From assembly GCA_964448675.1 (NCBI GenBank), contig CAYUZU010000001.1, forward strand, positions 62,001 to 126,000: a DNA stretch of 64,000 nt, read 5' to 3'. The stretch comes from CAYUZU01 sp964448675. GTDB taxonomy: Bacteria > Planctomycetota > Phycisphaerae > UBA1845 > Fen-1342. Positions 52,715-61,793 of this stretch are shown here, piece after piece; positions within the stretch are counted from its first letter, which is position 1; every line of letters begins with the position of its first letter. A program made the translations under genes and the position numbers. The notes under the pieces were generated by a model. The model worked only from the letters and a program-made list of their open reading frames with translations. It searched no databases and was not told the origin of the DNA.

Positions 52715-53571
52715 CAGACGGTGCCCTTGCGGTAGATCGTCGGCCGCACGTAGCTCAGCGTGTGCTGCAGCGAGTTCAGGCTCTCGGAATGGCCGATGAT
52801 CAGGTGGCCGCCCGGCAGGATGTGCTGCGTGAAGCGCGATACCAGGCTTTCCTGCGTCGGGCGATCGAAGTAGATCATGACGTTGCGGCAGAAGACGAAG
52901 TGGAACCCGTGGCGGAACGGGAAGCGCTCCGTCATCAGGTTGAACCGGGCGAAGGTGATCCGGGACTGCAGGTTCGGGCTGATCTGCATCAGGCCGGGGG
53001 CCTGGCCGCTGCGGACGAAATAGCGCCGGCGGAAGCTCTCGGGCACCGTGCCGAGGCGATGCGACTCGTAGACGCCGGCGCGGGCCTTGTCGAGCACCTT
53101 GGTGGAGATGTCGGTGGCCAGGATCTTCCAGTCGATGCCGTGCTGGTTGCTCAGCAGGTCGTCGACGGTCATCGCGAGCGAGTGGGGTTCCTCGCCACTG
53201 GAGCAGCCGGCGCTCCAGACGCGCAGCGTGCCGTTGCGGCCGCGCCAGGCGGAATCCTGGAGCCAGCCGCGCACGGTTTCCCGGAGGAAGTCGAAGTGCT
53301 GCTTTTCGCGGAACAGGTGGGTGGTGTTGGTGGCGATCGCGTCGATCAGGGCCGACAGCTCGTTGCCCGTCGTGTCCTTCTTGACGAACTCGTAGTAGGC
53401 GCGATAGGAGGCGAAGTTGCCGCTGCGCAGCCGCTTGCCGAGCCGCGCCCGCACCAGCTGCTGTTTCTGATCGCCGAGGTTGATGCCGGACTTTTCGTAG
53501 ACCAGGTCGCGGAAGAGCCGGTACTCCTTGTCCGTCAGTTCGCCGATCTTGTCGGTTTGCACGTTGTCCAC
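52714..53571 (-). CDS. cheR: Chemotaxis protein methyltransferase CheR
   Basis: This 285-residue SAM-dependent enzyme methylates receptor glutamates. The N-terminal helical domain (about 10-80) is followed by the methyltransferase fold with RVWSAGCSSGEEPHSLAM and FVFCRNVMIYFD. A GTG start at 53571 has AGGTGG eight bases upstream. It has no TPR extension and no pentapeptide-tether domain. It is the third gene of the fapA-cheX-cheR-cheD-cheB operon. Confidence 0.93.
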   Translation of the reverse strand: MDNVQTDKIGELTDKEYRLFRDLVYEKSGINLGDQKQQLVRARLGKRLRSGNFASYRAYYEFVKKDTTGNELSALIDAIATNTTHLFREKQHFDFLRETVRGWLQDSAWRGRNGTLRVWSAGCSSGEEPHSLAMTVDDLLSNQHGIDWKILATDISTKVLDKARAGVYESHRLGTVPESFRRRYFVRSGQAPGLMQISPNLQSRITFARFNLMTERFPFRHGFHFVFCRNVMIYFDRPTQESLVSRFTQHILPGGHLIIGHSESLNSLQHTLSYVRPTIYRKGTV

Positions 53572-53603
53572 ACCTTGACCACCTTGAATTCAGGCCCGCC
53601 CGT

Positions 53604-54077
53604 TTATTGCTCCTGGTGGTGAGTGCAAAACAGCGGTTCTCCGTCGATGGAGAGTTGACAGGCATGCGCGCCGGTCTGGCCTTCCAGTAACGGCGCCTGC
53701 TCACATTCGCTGACCTGCGGAATCGTCAGGTTGAAGATCGCCTCCGTGCCGTGCCAGGCCGTCACGAGCTGGCCGCACAGGACGTTCATGAACTCGCGCA
53801 GCGCGTCTTCGGCGGCGACGAGCGCTTCGCCCTCTTCCGTTTCGATGCCCAGCAGGTTGGCCGCCAGCTGGGTCGCGAAGTCGCGCGTGCACCAGCAGCG
53901 CAGCGTGCCCCTGGCCGGGCCCTCGTAGCTGACCTGGGCCTGCATCCACACGGTCCCCGAAGGCAGCTCCGGCGCCTCGTCGTCCGTGATCATGAACGCC
54001 AGGTCGCCCAGCACGTCGGTGACCACCGGGGCCAGGTTGTGTGCGCTAGTGGTTGGCGGATGGTTCATTGGCTCCAT
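53604..54077 (-). CDS. CheX-like chemotaxis phosphatase
   Basis: This 157-residue protein resembles the CheX/CheC/FliY family, which dephosphorylates CheY-P. A likely phosphatase helix is EDALREFMNVLCGQLV (Glu and Asn pair), following AANLLGIE. The start ATG 54077 lies inside the 3' end of fapA (32-nt overlap) with GAGGG six bases upstream. Another ATG lies nine bases later. It belongs to the same operon as CheD, a known partner of CheC/CheX proteins. Confidence 0.75.
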   Translation of the reverse strand: MEPMNHPPTTSAHNLAPVVTDVLGDLAFMITDDEAPELPSGTVWMQAQVSYEGPARGTLRCWCTRDFATQLAANLLGIETEEGEALVAAEDALREFMNVLCGQLVTAWHGTEAIFNLTIPQVSECEQAPLLEGQTGAHACQLSIDGEPLFCTHHQEQ

Positions 54078-55590
54078 GCGTACCCTCGCTTTCAAAGCAG
54101 TCTTTCTCGGGCGGGGCGTTCAGGTCGGCATCGACCGCCGGCAACCGCGTCACCGACCCCGTCCGCTGATTGACCGCCACGACTTCGCTCACATTGTCGA
54201 CCTTACGTATTTCGATCTTGATCGGCCCGTGCATGAGGTTCTGCACGTGAATCTCGCGCCCCTGGATCACCAGGATCGTGCCGGCGTGGATCGCCTCGTT
54301 GATCAGGACGTAGGGCTCGCCCTGCGGCGCGGCCGCGGCAAGCAGCTCGCTGCGGCGCGTTTCGGAGTCCTCGAGCTCGATGTCGATCTCGTCGGCCTTG
54401 CTCAGCAGCTCGGTCAGCTGCTCGCGCTGCTGGGCCAGCAGCCGCTTCATGTTGGCCACCAGCGGCTTGGTGCTTTCGCGGATTTTCTCGGCCGTCTTCC
54501 GCAGCTCCTTCGCTTCCGTCTCCATCCGGCGCACGCGGCGCAGGACATTGATGTCGGTGCCGACCATGATGCAGGTGGTCACGTCCGCTTCACTGCCGAT
54601 GACCTCGGCTTCGAGTCCCTCGACTGCGCGCACGTCCCCGCCGATGATCGTGCCGCGCTCGCCGATCACGTGCCGGCCGGCCCGGATCTGTGAGTTGAGA
54701 ATCTCCTTCTCGAAGCGCAGCGTGCCGCCGGCCTTGACGCGCGTGTCGTTGAAGAAGTTGGCCGCCACGTCGCCGCCGCCCTTCAGGTAGCCGTAATCCT
54801 CACGCCCGAAGACGCCGCCGCGAATGGAGATGTCACCGCCGGCCTCGACCTCGGAGGGTTCCACGAGCCGCTCGACGGTGAGCCCCTTCTGCGTCTTGAC
54901 GGTGAAGTTGGCCCGGATCGATCCGTGCACCGCCACGTCCACCACCGCATCGATGCTGCCCGATTCGAAGCTGACATCCCCCGGCACGTCCAGCACTTCG
55001 TAAAGGCGCACCTTGCCCTGCTCTTCGGCGATGCGCCCGTCCGTCTCGGCCAGCACCTCGCTGGAGTCGGCCGACGCCAGCTTCAGCCCCGGCCCCAGCC
55101 GTACCGGCGTCCCCTTGGTGCGCCGCGGCGACACCTTGCCGCCAAAGACGTTCACCCCCGCCTGGCCGTCCGTCGGCGCGATGAGCTGTCCGACGCGATT
55201 CCCCGCCGCCACCGAGATGATGGCGTTCATCGCGAAGTAGTTGACCTGCGCGTCGTCGGCCGGCTGTTCCAGCTTGGCCTTCAGCTCAGGCGCCCATGCG
55301 AAGTACCCGTCTTCCGCCTCGACCGGGGCCTCCCCCTCGGCGACAAGGTACTCTTCCGGGGCGGGCGCTTCCGGCGTCGCCTGCTGGCACTGCGCGATGA
55401 TCGCGTTCACGCGCTCGCGGACGTCGTCGTCGACGGCGATCTTGGTCTGCTCGAGCAGGCGGATCAATGACTCCGCCGTCGGGACCTGGAATTCGGCACT
55501 CCCGACACCGAGGAGCTTGATCCAGGCCTTCAACTGGTTTTTGGACACCAGGACTTTTGCGTTCCGTGCCGGTTCAACTTCGCTGGACAT
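54046..55590 (-). CDS. FapA/DUF342 family protein
   Basis: The 514-residue protein contains the FapA (DUF342) beta-helical region, rich in Gly turns (VEAGGDISIRGGVFG, VIGERGTIIGGDVRAVEG), and a C-terminal coiled coil (about 375-440). The N-terminal 120 residues form a variable domain. Relatives are annotated as flagellar assembly protein A, but the molecular role is unclear. It is the first gene of the chemotaxis operon, suggesting a link to motility or a chemosensory array. ATG 55590 has no strong Shine-Dalgarno. Confidence 0.82.
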   Translation of the reverse strand: MSSEVEPARNAKVLVSKNQLKAWIKLLGVGSAEFQVPTAESLIRLLEQTKIAVDDDVRERVNAIIAQCQQATPEAPAPEEYLVAEGEAPVEAEDGYFAWAPELKAKLEQPADDAQVNYFAMNAIISVAAGNRVGQLIAPTDGQAGVNVFGGKVSPRRTKGTPVRLGPGLKLASADSSEVLAETDGRIAEEQGKVRLYEVLDVPGDVSFESGSIDAVVDVAVHGSIRANFTVKTQKGLTVERLVEPSEVEAGGDISIRGGVFGREDYGYLKGGGDVAANFFNDTRVKAGGTLRFEKEILNSQIRAGRHVIGERGTIIGGDVRAVEGLEAEVIGSEADVTTCIMVGTDINVLRRVRRMETEAKELRKTAEKIRESTKPLVANMKRLLAQQREQLTELLSKADEIDIELEDSETRRSELLAAAAPQGEPYVLINEAIHAGTILVIQGREIHVQNLMHGPIKIEIRKVDNVSEVVAVNQRTGSVTRLPAVDADLNAPPEKDCFESEGTHGANEPSANH

Positions 55591-55908
55591 GACATTGTGT
55601 CCGTTCGCAGGCGATCGCGTCGTGATGCCCCCACAGAGCATCATCATGGATCATCGGCTACATGGCCCGGATACATTCGTTACCCCCCGATCGCGCGACG
55701 CGCCGAAAGTGCGTGTTGCCAGAAGGGGTTACGGATGGGATTGGCAGGCGGCCCGGCGGGGTGGCGCGGCCGGGCGCTTCGCGAGCCGGCGCGGAACCAG
55801 ATCGGCGGCTCGGCAGCGCCGACCGATAAGTGCGAGCGGAATGCCCCGGGCCCGACGCGCCTGCCGTGCAGCACGCCGGGCCAAACCCCGTTTCCCCCCG
55901 CGCGACGC
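55591..55908 (-). other. Intergenic region upstream of fapA
   Basis: These 318 bases separate fapA from the 3' end of the large secreted protein on the same strand. On the minus strand a GCCGATGA (55658-55651) resembles the flagellar sigma-28 -10, but no TAAA is found at the usual spacing. Apart from GC-rich imperfect repeats nothing else is recognised. Confidence 0.3.
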
Positions 55909-57891
55909 CTAGCGCCGCAGCGGCTGTGCCCCGTCGCCGCGGGGGGCCGGGTCGCTGTCGGTCTCGCCAAACTCGGTCGGCGGCTGGGCCTTGTCGTCGC
56001 CGCCCCCATCCACGTCCCAGCGGATCATGGGGCCCGGCGTGTAGAGCCCGGAGCCGCGCAGCGTGCCGGCGACCATGTCCATGCCCAGCGCGCCCCGGCC
56101 GGGGATCACGTAGTGGATGTCACGGAGGTACACGCCCAGCAGGCTCGTGGGGATGCTATCCTCGACGAGCACCGGGGGATTCCACCAGTTGCCGTCGTCG
56201 TAGTAAACGTCGCAATCCTCATTCGCGGAGGACCAGATGCGCGCGTACCCGCGATCGGTCGGCAGGTCGGCGAGCGTCGCGCCGATGTTGCTCAGGGACA
56301 GCGATTGCCACTTGGGCATGCAGTAGCCGAGGCCGGTGTACATCGTCTCGTTTTCGTCCCAGATCTCGTACTGCACGTAGGTGTTCCACGGCCCCAGCGA
56401 GTTGCGCCGCAGGTCGATCTCGAGCATCATGAGCGTCAGGTCGGTCTCGCCGACAACGGCGGCGGTCGGCGTGCTGTTGGGCAGAATCACGCCGTTGCAG
56501 AAGTAGCTCAGCAGCAGCCGCTCGAAAGCGGACGCGTAACCGACCGGCGCGGCTTCGTCGAGCAGGATCTCGCCCGCGACCGCGCCGATCTGGGCACCAT
56601 TCATCACGCCGTGGCCGGTGAACGCGTACGCGTGATAGCGGCCGGCGGCCCCGCTGCGATAGTCGACGATCGTGGCGTCGCCCATCAGCTTGTTCCAGCG
56701 GATCTGGTGACCGTTCGCGTCGACCGCGATCGCCAGCACGTAACCCTGCAGGTAGTAGTCACCACCGGAGGTGTCCTGCAGCGGTGCGGCGGCGACCGTC
56801 AGCGGCAGCAGGTTGGCGCCGCCGGGACCGGGCTGGCCGGTGGCCACCGACCAGTATGCCGTCTGCTCGCGCGTGAGGTCGAAGTGCTGGTCGATGTGGG
56901 CGCACTGCTCGGTGACATAGTACGTCGTGATGCGCACCGGCTCGCCGAAGTCGTTGGTGAGACTCAGGAAAGTGTCGCGCACGAGGTTCATGTCGACGTC
57001 CCAGCGCACCTCGACCTTTGGGAAGATCAGCAGGCTGCCCTTGACCGCGGTGAGCGGCCGCACCGGAATCGATCCGCGACCGAGCTTGACCGTATCGACC
57101 CGGACACTTTCGCCCTCGTCCGTATCCGCCCCGATCTGGGCGAAGACCAGCGTGATCTGCTCGCCCGGCGTCAGCCGCGTCGCGTCGAACGTCACGCGCT
57201 CGCCGTCGTAGGTGGTCCCCGGCGCCAGGAAGAACCGCCCGTCTTCCTGCATGCAGAAGATCGAACTGGCCTGCGGATGCCACGACGCAGCGGCCGGACG
57301 GTTGTAGGCATCGAGGATGTGGCACTCGAAGGCGTCGGCGCCGGCGGGGTCATCGGTCGCGAAGCCCGGGTCGAGGAAGAGCTCGAAGCTGAGCTCCTCG
57401 GCATGCGCGGGCACGCCGACGGTCTGCTTGAGGATCTGAACCGTGCCGACCCCCTCGACAAAGAGGGCTTGGCGATCGGTGACGATCACGTCTCCGCCGC
57501 GCTCGCTACCGCTGTCCGCGACGTGCCAGCCATGCAGGCCGTGAACGAACATGCCGTTGACGAGAGACGTGCCATGCGGCTGCGGTTGCGGTTTGCTGGT
57601 CGCAAATCGCACAACGGTGGCCGGACCGCCGTCGGCATCGATGCGGAGGATCTGCGTCTCGGGGCCGGGCCCCTCGACACCGCCGGGTTGTTCGCTGCCA
57701 AAGCCCGGGATGGTCACCGGCTCCGCGTCGGGCGGCGTCTTCTCGAAGCCCGGGATGCTGACGATCTCGAGATCGGGCGGCACATCGTTGGTACCGGTCG
57801 TGGGCTGGGCCAGTGCCGGGGTCCCGATAAGCGAGGCCGCCAGCAGGCCGATAAGCACGCGTGTACGCGAAAGAGAATGAGAAAGGCTCAT
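55909..57891 (-). CDS. Large secreted protein of unknown function
   Basis: This 660-residue protein starts at ATG 57891, with AGGAGG about 11 bases upstream. A signal peptide ends at PALAQ. The mature part begins with a Pro/Gly-rich segment containing the repeated motif SIPGFE/TIPGFG. A beta-rich region follows with NGMFVHGLHGWHVADSGS, a pattern like carbohydrate-binding modules. Later parts include VKGSLLIFPKVEVRW and several Trp/Tyr-rich stretches. The C-terminal tail is acidic and Pro-rich. No domain was recognised with confidence, and no lipobox or sorting motif is seen. A good promoter lies upstream. Confidence 0.65.
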   Translation of the reverse strand: MSLSHSLSRTRVLIGLLAASLIGTPALAQPTTGTNDVPPDLEIVSIPGFEKTPPDAEPVTIPGFGSEQPGGVEGPGPETQILRIDADGGPATVVRFATSKPQPQPHGTSLVNGMFVHGLHGWHVADSGSERGGDVIVTDRQALFVEGVGTVQILKQTVGVPAHAEELSFELFLDPGFATDDPAGADAFECHILDAYNRPAAASWHPQASSIFCMQEDGRFFLAPGTTYDGERVTFDATRLTPGEQITLVFAQIGADTDEGESVRVDTVKLGRGSIPVRPLTAVKGSLLIFPKVEVRWDVDMNLVRDTFLSLTNDFGEPVRITTYYVTEQCAHIDQHFDLTREQTAYWSVATGQPGPGGANLLPLTVAAAPLQDTSGGDYYLQGYVLAIAVDANGHQIRWNKLMGDATIVDYRSGAAGRYHAYAFTGHGVMNGAQIGAVAGEILLDEAAPVGYASAFERLLLSYFCNGVILPNSTPTAAVVGETDLTLMMLEIDLRRNSLGPWNTYVQYEIWDENETMYTGLGYCMPKWQSLSLSNIGATLADLPTDRGYARIWSSANEDCDVYYDDGNWWNPPVLVEDSIPTSLLGVYLRDIHYVIPGRGALGMDMVAGTLRGSGLYTPGPMIRWDVDGGGDDKAQPPTEFGETDSDPAPRGDGAQPLRR

Positions 57892-57991
57892 AATTGTCCG
57901 TCCCTCCTGCGGAAAAGCCGCCAGATTATGGGGCAAGCATGCGCGGATCCGACCCTCGAATGTGCTTCAATCCATCCAGTTTCCGTCCGAT

Positions 57992-58020
57992 AGCGTAATC
58001 GGTTGCGGAGCCGCTGTCAA
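57992..58020 (-). promoter_or_regulatory. Candidate promoter of the large secreted protein
   Basis: On the minus strand a perfect TTGACA (58020-58015) is followed after 17 bp by TACGCT (57997-57992). The start codon lies 100 bases further on. Confidence 0.5.
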
Positions 58021-58052
58021 CGTCTAAATGGGGAGTTATCTGACCCTTGAGG

Positions 58053-58079
58053 GGGCCGACGAACCGCTTTCGCCGGCCC
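58053..58079 (-). terminator. Possible hairpin after nadB
   Basis: GGGCCG (58053-58058) pairs with CGGCCC (58074-58079). It lies 30 bp past the nadB stop but has no T tract, so the call is weak. Confidence 0.25.
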
Positions 58080-58109
58080 GCGCGGGCACCCGCCCGACCT
58101 CGACCGGCC

Positions 58110-59756
58110 TTACCCGTCCGGCAGCGGGCTGGTCCACACCTGGATGGTGTCGTCGTCGCGCCGCTGGTCGATGTGACAGCGCCACTGCTCGTCGGGCTGC
58201 GGAAAGTCGATGCGATAGTGCACCCCGCGTGACTCGCAGCGCGTCGCCGCGCCGGTCGCCGTGACCATGGCCACGGTGAGCATGTTCTGCGTTTCCCAGT
58301 CGCGCGGATCGTCGAAGACCTTGTCCATGACATAGCGCGACCAGAACGCCGCGATCTCGATCGTCTCGCGCAGGCGGTCGCCGACGCGTTCGACCGCGGC
58401 ATTGCGCGACATGATGCTGCGCAGGCTGTTCACGACGTCGCCCAGGTCGAGTTCGGTGCGCGCGGATTGCGGCAGCAGGTGACTGACCGGCAGCGGCGTC
58501 TTGAGCCGCGTCGCCGAGGCCGTGCGCTCGGCGGCGACCAGGCCCGCGCGGCGCCCGAACACCAGCCCTTCCAGCAGTGAGTTGCTCGCCAGCCGGTTGG
58601 CACCGTGCAGCCCGACCGCGGTGATCTCGCCACAGGCCAGCAGCCCCGGCAGTTCGGTCCGTCCCTGCTCGTCGGTCACGATGCCACCGACGGCGTAGTG
58701 CGCGCTCGGGCGCACCGGAATGCGGTCGCGCTCCGGCTGCACATCGAACTGCCGGCACAGCGCATCGAGGTGCGGAAAGCGCTCCGCGAAGTGCCCCGGG
58801 GGAAAGTGCCGCACGTCGAGGTATACGCACGGTTCGGCGTCGCGCTTCATTTCGGCGGCGATGGCCCGGCTCACGACATCGCGCGGCGCGAGCTCGGCCC
58901 GCTCGTCGTAATCGGGCATGAAGCGCCGCCCGCCGCGCGTCTCGAGCCGGGCGCCCTCGCCGCGCACGGCTTCGCTGATGAGCTGCCGCGCCGCGCCCGC
59001 GACGTAGAGGGTCGTCGGGTGGAACTGGATCATCTCCATGTCGCGCATGGTGACCCCGGCGCGAAACGCCATCGCCATACCGTCGCCGGTCGCGAGCGAC
59101 GGATTGGTGGTCTCGCGGTAGATGCGGCCGCAGCCGCCGGTGGCCAGAATGGTGGTCGTGGCCCAGAACATCTGGTGGCCGTACTTGGCGTGATGCGTGA
59201 CCGTCCCGACGACCTCGCCGTGGTGGGTGAGCAGGTCGATTGCGAAGCAGTGGTCGAACACGCGGATGCGCGGGTGGGCACGGATCTGGTCGACCAGCAC
59301 GCGGATGATCTCGCGGCCCGTGGCGTCCTGGGCGTGAATGACGCGCGGCCGGGTATGCCCGCCCTCGCGACTGGCCGCCAGCGTCGCGCCCACCCGATCG
59401 AAGCGCGCCCCGGCGCGCTCCAGCTCGGCGAGTCGCTGGGGCGCTTCGGCCACCACCTGCCGCACCACGGCTTCATGCGCCAGCCCACACCCGGTCGCGA
59501 GCGTGTCGGTGCTGTGCTGCTCCGGCGTGTCGTCGGGCCCGATCGCCGCCGCGATGCCCCCCTGGGCGTAGACCGTGGCCGAGTGGTCGATGGTGTCCTT
59601 GGTGACCAGCAGCACCTCGCCACCTTCGGCCGCGTGCAGGGCGGCCTGCAAGCCCGCGATGCCCGAGCCGATCACCAGCACGTCAGTGAACAGGTGTGGC
59701 AGGCGATGCTGTTCGAAGTTGGTCAGGTAACGTCGACGCGCGATGGCGGTGCTCAT
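58110..59756 (-). CDS. nadB: L-aspartate oxidase
   Basis: This 548-residue FAD enzyme oxidises L-aspartate to iminoaspartate, the first step of de novo NAD synthesis. The FAD motif is VIGSGIAGLQAAL; other family motifs are ATVYAQGGIAAA, MIQFHPTTLY, AVRGEGARL and HGANRLASNSLLEGLVFG. ATG 59756 has GAGAG five bases upstream. It is the last gene of a rarA-cyclo-ligase-nadB unit (17-bp gap). nadA and nadC are not in the window. The length is normal. Confidence 0.93.
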   Translation of the reverse strand: MSTAIARRRYLTNFEQHRLPHLFTDVLVIGSGIAGLQAALHAAEGGEVLLVTKDTIDHSATVYAQGGIAAAIGPDDTPEQHSTDTLATGCGLAHEAVVRQVVAEAPQRLAELERAGARFDRVGATLAASREGGHTRPRVIHAQDATGREIIRVLVDQIRAHPRIRVFDHCFAIDLLTHHGEVVGTVTHHAKYGHQMFWATTTILATGGCGRIYRETTNPSLATGDGMAMAFRAGVTMRDMEMIQFHPTTLYVAGAARQLISEAVRGEGARLETRGGRRFMPDYDERAELAPRDVVSRAIAAEMKRDAEPCVYLDVRHFPPGHFAERFPHLDALCRQFDVQPERDRIPVRPSAHYAVGGIVTDEQGRTELPGLLACGEITAVGLHGANRLASNSLLEGLVFGRRAGLVAAERTASATRLKTPLPVSHLLPQSARTELDLGDVVNSLRSIMSRNAAVERVGDRLRETIEIAAFWSRYVMDKVFDDPRDWETQNMLTVAMVTATGAATRCESRGVHYRIDFPQPDEQWRCHIDQRRDDDTIQVWTSPLPDG

Positions 59757-59773
59757 GGATGCTCTCGCTCGGC

Positions 59774-60349
59774 TCAGCGCTCGAAGCGGCGGACTTTCAC
59801 GTCCGTCACCAGCATGTCGACCTGCACGTCGGTCGGATCGGCCGGCACCAAATCCAGCACCTGCTCCTCCAGCGCCAGCGCGCACGACACGCCATGAAAG
59901 TCATTGTGCGACAGGAACTGGTCATAGAACCCCCGGCCCCGGCCGAGGCGGTTGCCCCGCTCGTCGAAGCCCAGCCCCGGCAGCAGGACGAGATCGATGT
60001 CCGCCACCGGCACCGGCCGGCCGGCCACCGGCTCGCGGATGCCCAGCTCGCCTTCGCGCAGGTCGCTCGAGAGCGACTGGATCTCGATCGGCAGCATGCG
60101 ACGCTGCTCCCACGAGACGCGCGGCGCCAGTACGCGCTTCAGGTCGGCCCAGGCCTGCTGCGCGATCCGCTGCGTGTCGACCTCGTACGACGTCGACAGA
60201 AACAGCATCAGGATCTCGGCACGCTGATACTCCGGCTGCTGGACGAGCAGCGCCGCGACGCGGGCGCTGCGGCGCTCCCGCTCGTCGGTCGAGATCGCAT
60301 CGAGCCGCTTGTGCAGCTCCTGTCGCAGGCTTTTCTTGCGATGTGGCAT
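59774..60349 (-). CDS. 5-formyltetrahydrofolate cyclo-ligase
   Basis: This 191-residue enzyme converts 5-formyl-THF to 5,10-methenyl-THF with ATP, recycling folate. The family motif GLGFDERGNRLGRGRGFYD is intact, and an N-terminal KKSLRQELHKRL helix provides the ATP-side Lys/Arg. It starts one base after the rarA stop and ends 17 bp before nadB, so the three are likely co-transcribed. No 6S RNA signature was noticed nearby. Confidence 0.92.
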   Translation of the reverse strand: MPHRKKSLRQELHKRLDAISTDERERRSARVAALLVQQPEYQRAEILMLFLSTSYEVDTQRIAQQAWADLKRVLAPRVSWEQRRMLPIEIQSLSSDLREGELGIREPVAGRPVPVADIDLVLLPGLGFDERGNRLGRGRGFYDQFLSHNDFHGVSCALALEEQVLDLVPADPTDVQVDMLVTDVKVRRFER

Positions 60350-60350
60350 G

Positions 60351-61685
60351 TCACGATCCGTTCGCAGGCGGCTCGCCCCGGCTCGCTCGCAGCTTGCGCA
60401 GATTGGCGGCCAGTCGGGCCTCTTCGCCGTGCTCTGTGGGATTGTAGTACGTCTTCGCTACACCGAGGTAGTCCTGGTCCACGTGTCCCGCGGGATCATC
60501 GTGAGGATACTGGTATCCCTGCCCATGGCCAAGTCGGGCCGCGCCGCGATAACTGGCGTCACGCAGGTGATCGGGCACCGGGATGGTCAGCCCGTCGCGA
60601 ACATCCTGGCGGGCCGCGCCGATGCCGCGCGTTACCGCCGCCGATTTCGGCGCGCAGGCGATGTAGACCGCGGCCTGGGCGAGCGCGTACTCGCATTCCG
60701 GCAGGCCGACCGCGTGGGTGATCTGCAACGCGGCCGCGGCCAGGATCGCGGCCTTGGCATCGGCGTTGCCGACGTCTTCGGACGCGCAGATCGCGATGCG
60801 CCGCGCAATGAACATCGGGTCTTCGCCCCCCTCGATCATGCGCGCAAGCCAATACAGCGTGGCGTCCGGGTCGCTGCCGCGCATGCTCTTGATCAGGGCC
60901 GATGCGATGTCGTAGTGGGCATCGCCCTGGGCGTCGTATGGCACGGCTTTGCGCTGCAACGACTCCTGCGCGATCGCCAGCGTGACGTGCGGCTGGCGAT
61001 CGTGCTTCTGTTCCGAAAGCACGGCGACCTCGAGCGCGGTCAACGCCCGGCGCGCGTCGCCGTCGGCGCGTTCCGCGATGAAGTGCAGCGCGTCGTCGGC
61101 GGCCGTGGCGCCGCTACCGCCGAGGCCGCGCTCATGATCGGCCAGCGCGCGGCGGAGCAGGGCTTCAATGCTCGCGGGGTCGAGCGGCTTGAACTGGAAG
61201 ACCTGGCTGCGCGAGATCAGCGGACTGTTGACCGAGAAGAACGGGTTTTCGGTGGTCGCGCCGATCAGGAGCAGCACGCCTTCCTCGACGTCCTTGAGCA
61301 GCACGTCCTGCTGCGCCCGGTTGAAGCGGTGGATCTCGTCCAGGAACAACACCGTGCGCCGGCCGCTGGCGGTCAGCCGCTCGTGGGCGGTCGCGATGAC
61401 CTGCCGCACTTCCTTCACGCCCGCCTCGGCGGCATGCAGTGTTTCGAAACCCGCCTGGGTGTGGTTGGCGATCAGCCGTGCGAGGGTGGTCTTGCCGGTG
61501 CCCGGCGGGCCGTACAGGATCGCACTGGTCAGGCGGTCGGCCTCGAGCAGGCGGCGCAACATGCGCCCGCGGCCCGCGAAGTGTTCCTGGCCGACGAATT
61601 CATCGAGCGTGCGTGGCCGCATGCGGACGGCGAGGGGCTGCACCTGCCGGCGGGCGGCTTCGCGCTGTTCGGCAAAGAGGTCCAT
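60351..61685 (-). CDS. rarA: Replication-associated recombination protein A (AAA+ ATPase)
   Basis: This 444-residue AAA+ protein of the RarA/MgsA/WRNIP1 family acts at stalled replication forks. Walker A is GPPGTGKTTLA, Walker B FLDEIHRFNRAQQD, sensor 1 GATTENPFF, and the C-terminal tetramerisation domain ends with QYPHDDPAGHVDQDYLG. ATG 61685 was chosen as homology begins with MDLFAEQ. It heads the unit with the folate enzyme and nadB. The length is typical. Confidence 0.93.
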   Translation of the reverse strand: MDLFAEQREAARRQVQPLAVRMRPRTLDEFVGQEHFAGRGRMLRRLLEADRLTSAILYGPPGTGKTTLARLIANHTQAGFETLHAAEAGVKEVRQVIATAHERLTASGRRTVLFLDEIHRFNRAQQDVLLKDVEEGVLLLIGATTENPFFSVNSPLISRSQVFQFKPLDPASIEALLRRALADHERGLGGSGATAADDALHFIAERADGDARRALTALEVAVLSEQKHDRQPHVTLAIAQESLQRKAVPYDAQGDAHYDIASALIKSMRGSDPDATLYWLARMIEGGEDPMFIARRIAICASEDVGNADAKAAILAAAALQITHAVGLPECEYALAQAAVYIACAPKSAAVTRGIGAARQDVRDGLTIPVPDHLRDASYRGAARLGHGQGYQYPHDDPAGHVDQDYLGVAKTYYNPTEHGEEARLAANLRKLRASRGEPPANGS

Positions 61686-61751
61686 CACAGCGCAGTATAG
61701 CCCCGATCTGCGGGCCTGCCGGGGGCCCGGGCGGGTTGCCGCGAAATACCA

Positions 61752-61781
61752 CGGGCCTGCCGGGCGCACCCGACAGGCCCG
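61752..61781 (-). terminator. Hairpin terminator after the DM13/dockerin gene
   Basis: A 13-bp stem with one mismatch (61752-61764 with 61769-61781) and a four-base loop lies 13 bp past the stop of the minus-strand gene. It is followed on that strand by TGGTATTTC. Confidence 0.6.
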
Positions 61782-61793
61782 CGTGTGGGCGAC

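Noticed and set aside
55651..55658. Flagellar sigma-28 promoter before fapA
   Set aside because: Only the GCCGATGA -10-like box is present; no TAAA at about 15 bp spacing.
55597..57993. A 798-codon plus-strand frame opposite the large secreted protein
   Set aside because: It is low-complexity Arg/Val/Gly sequence without a ribosome site. The minus-strand frame has a signal peptide, Shine-Dalgarno and promoter.
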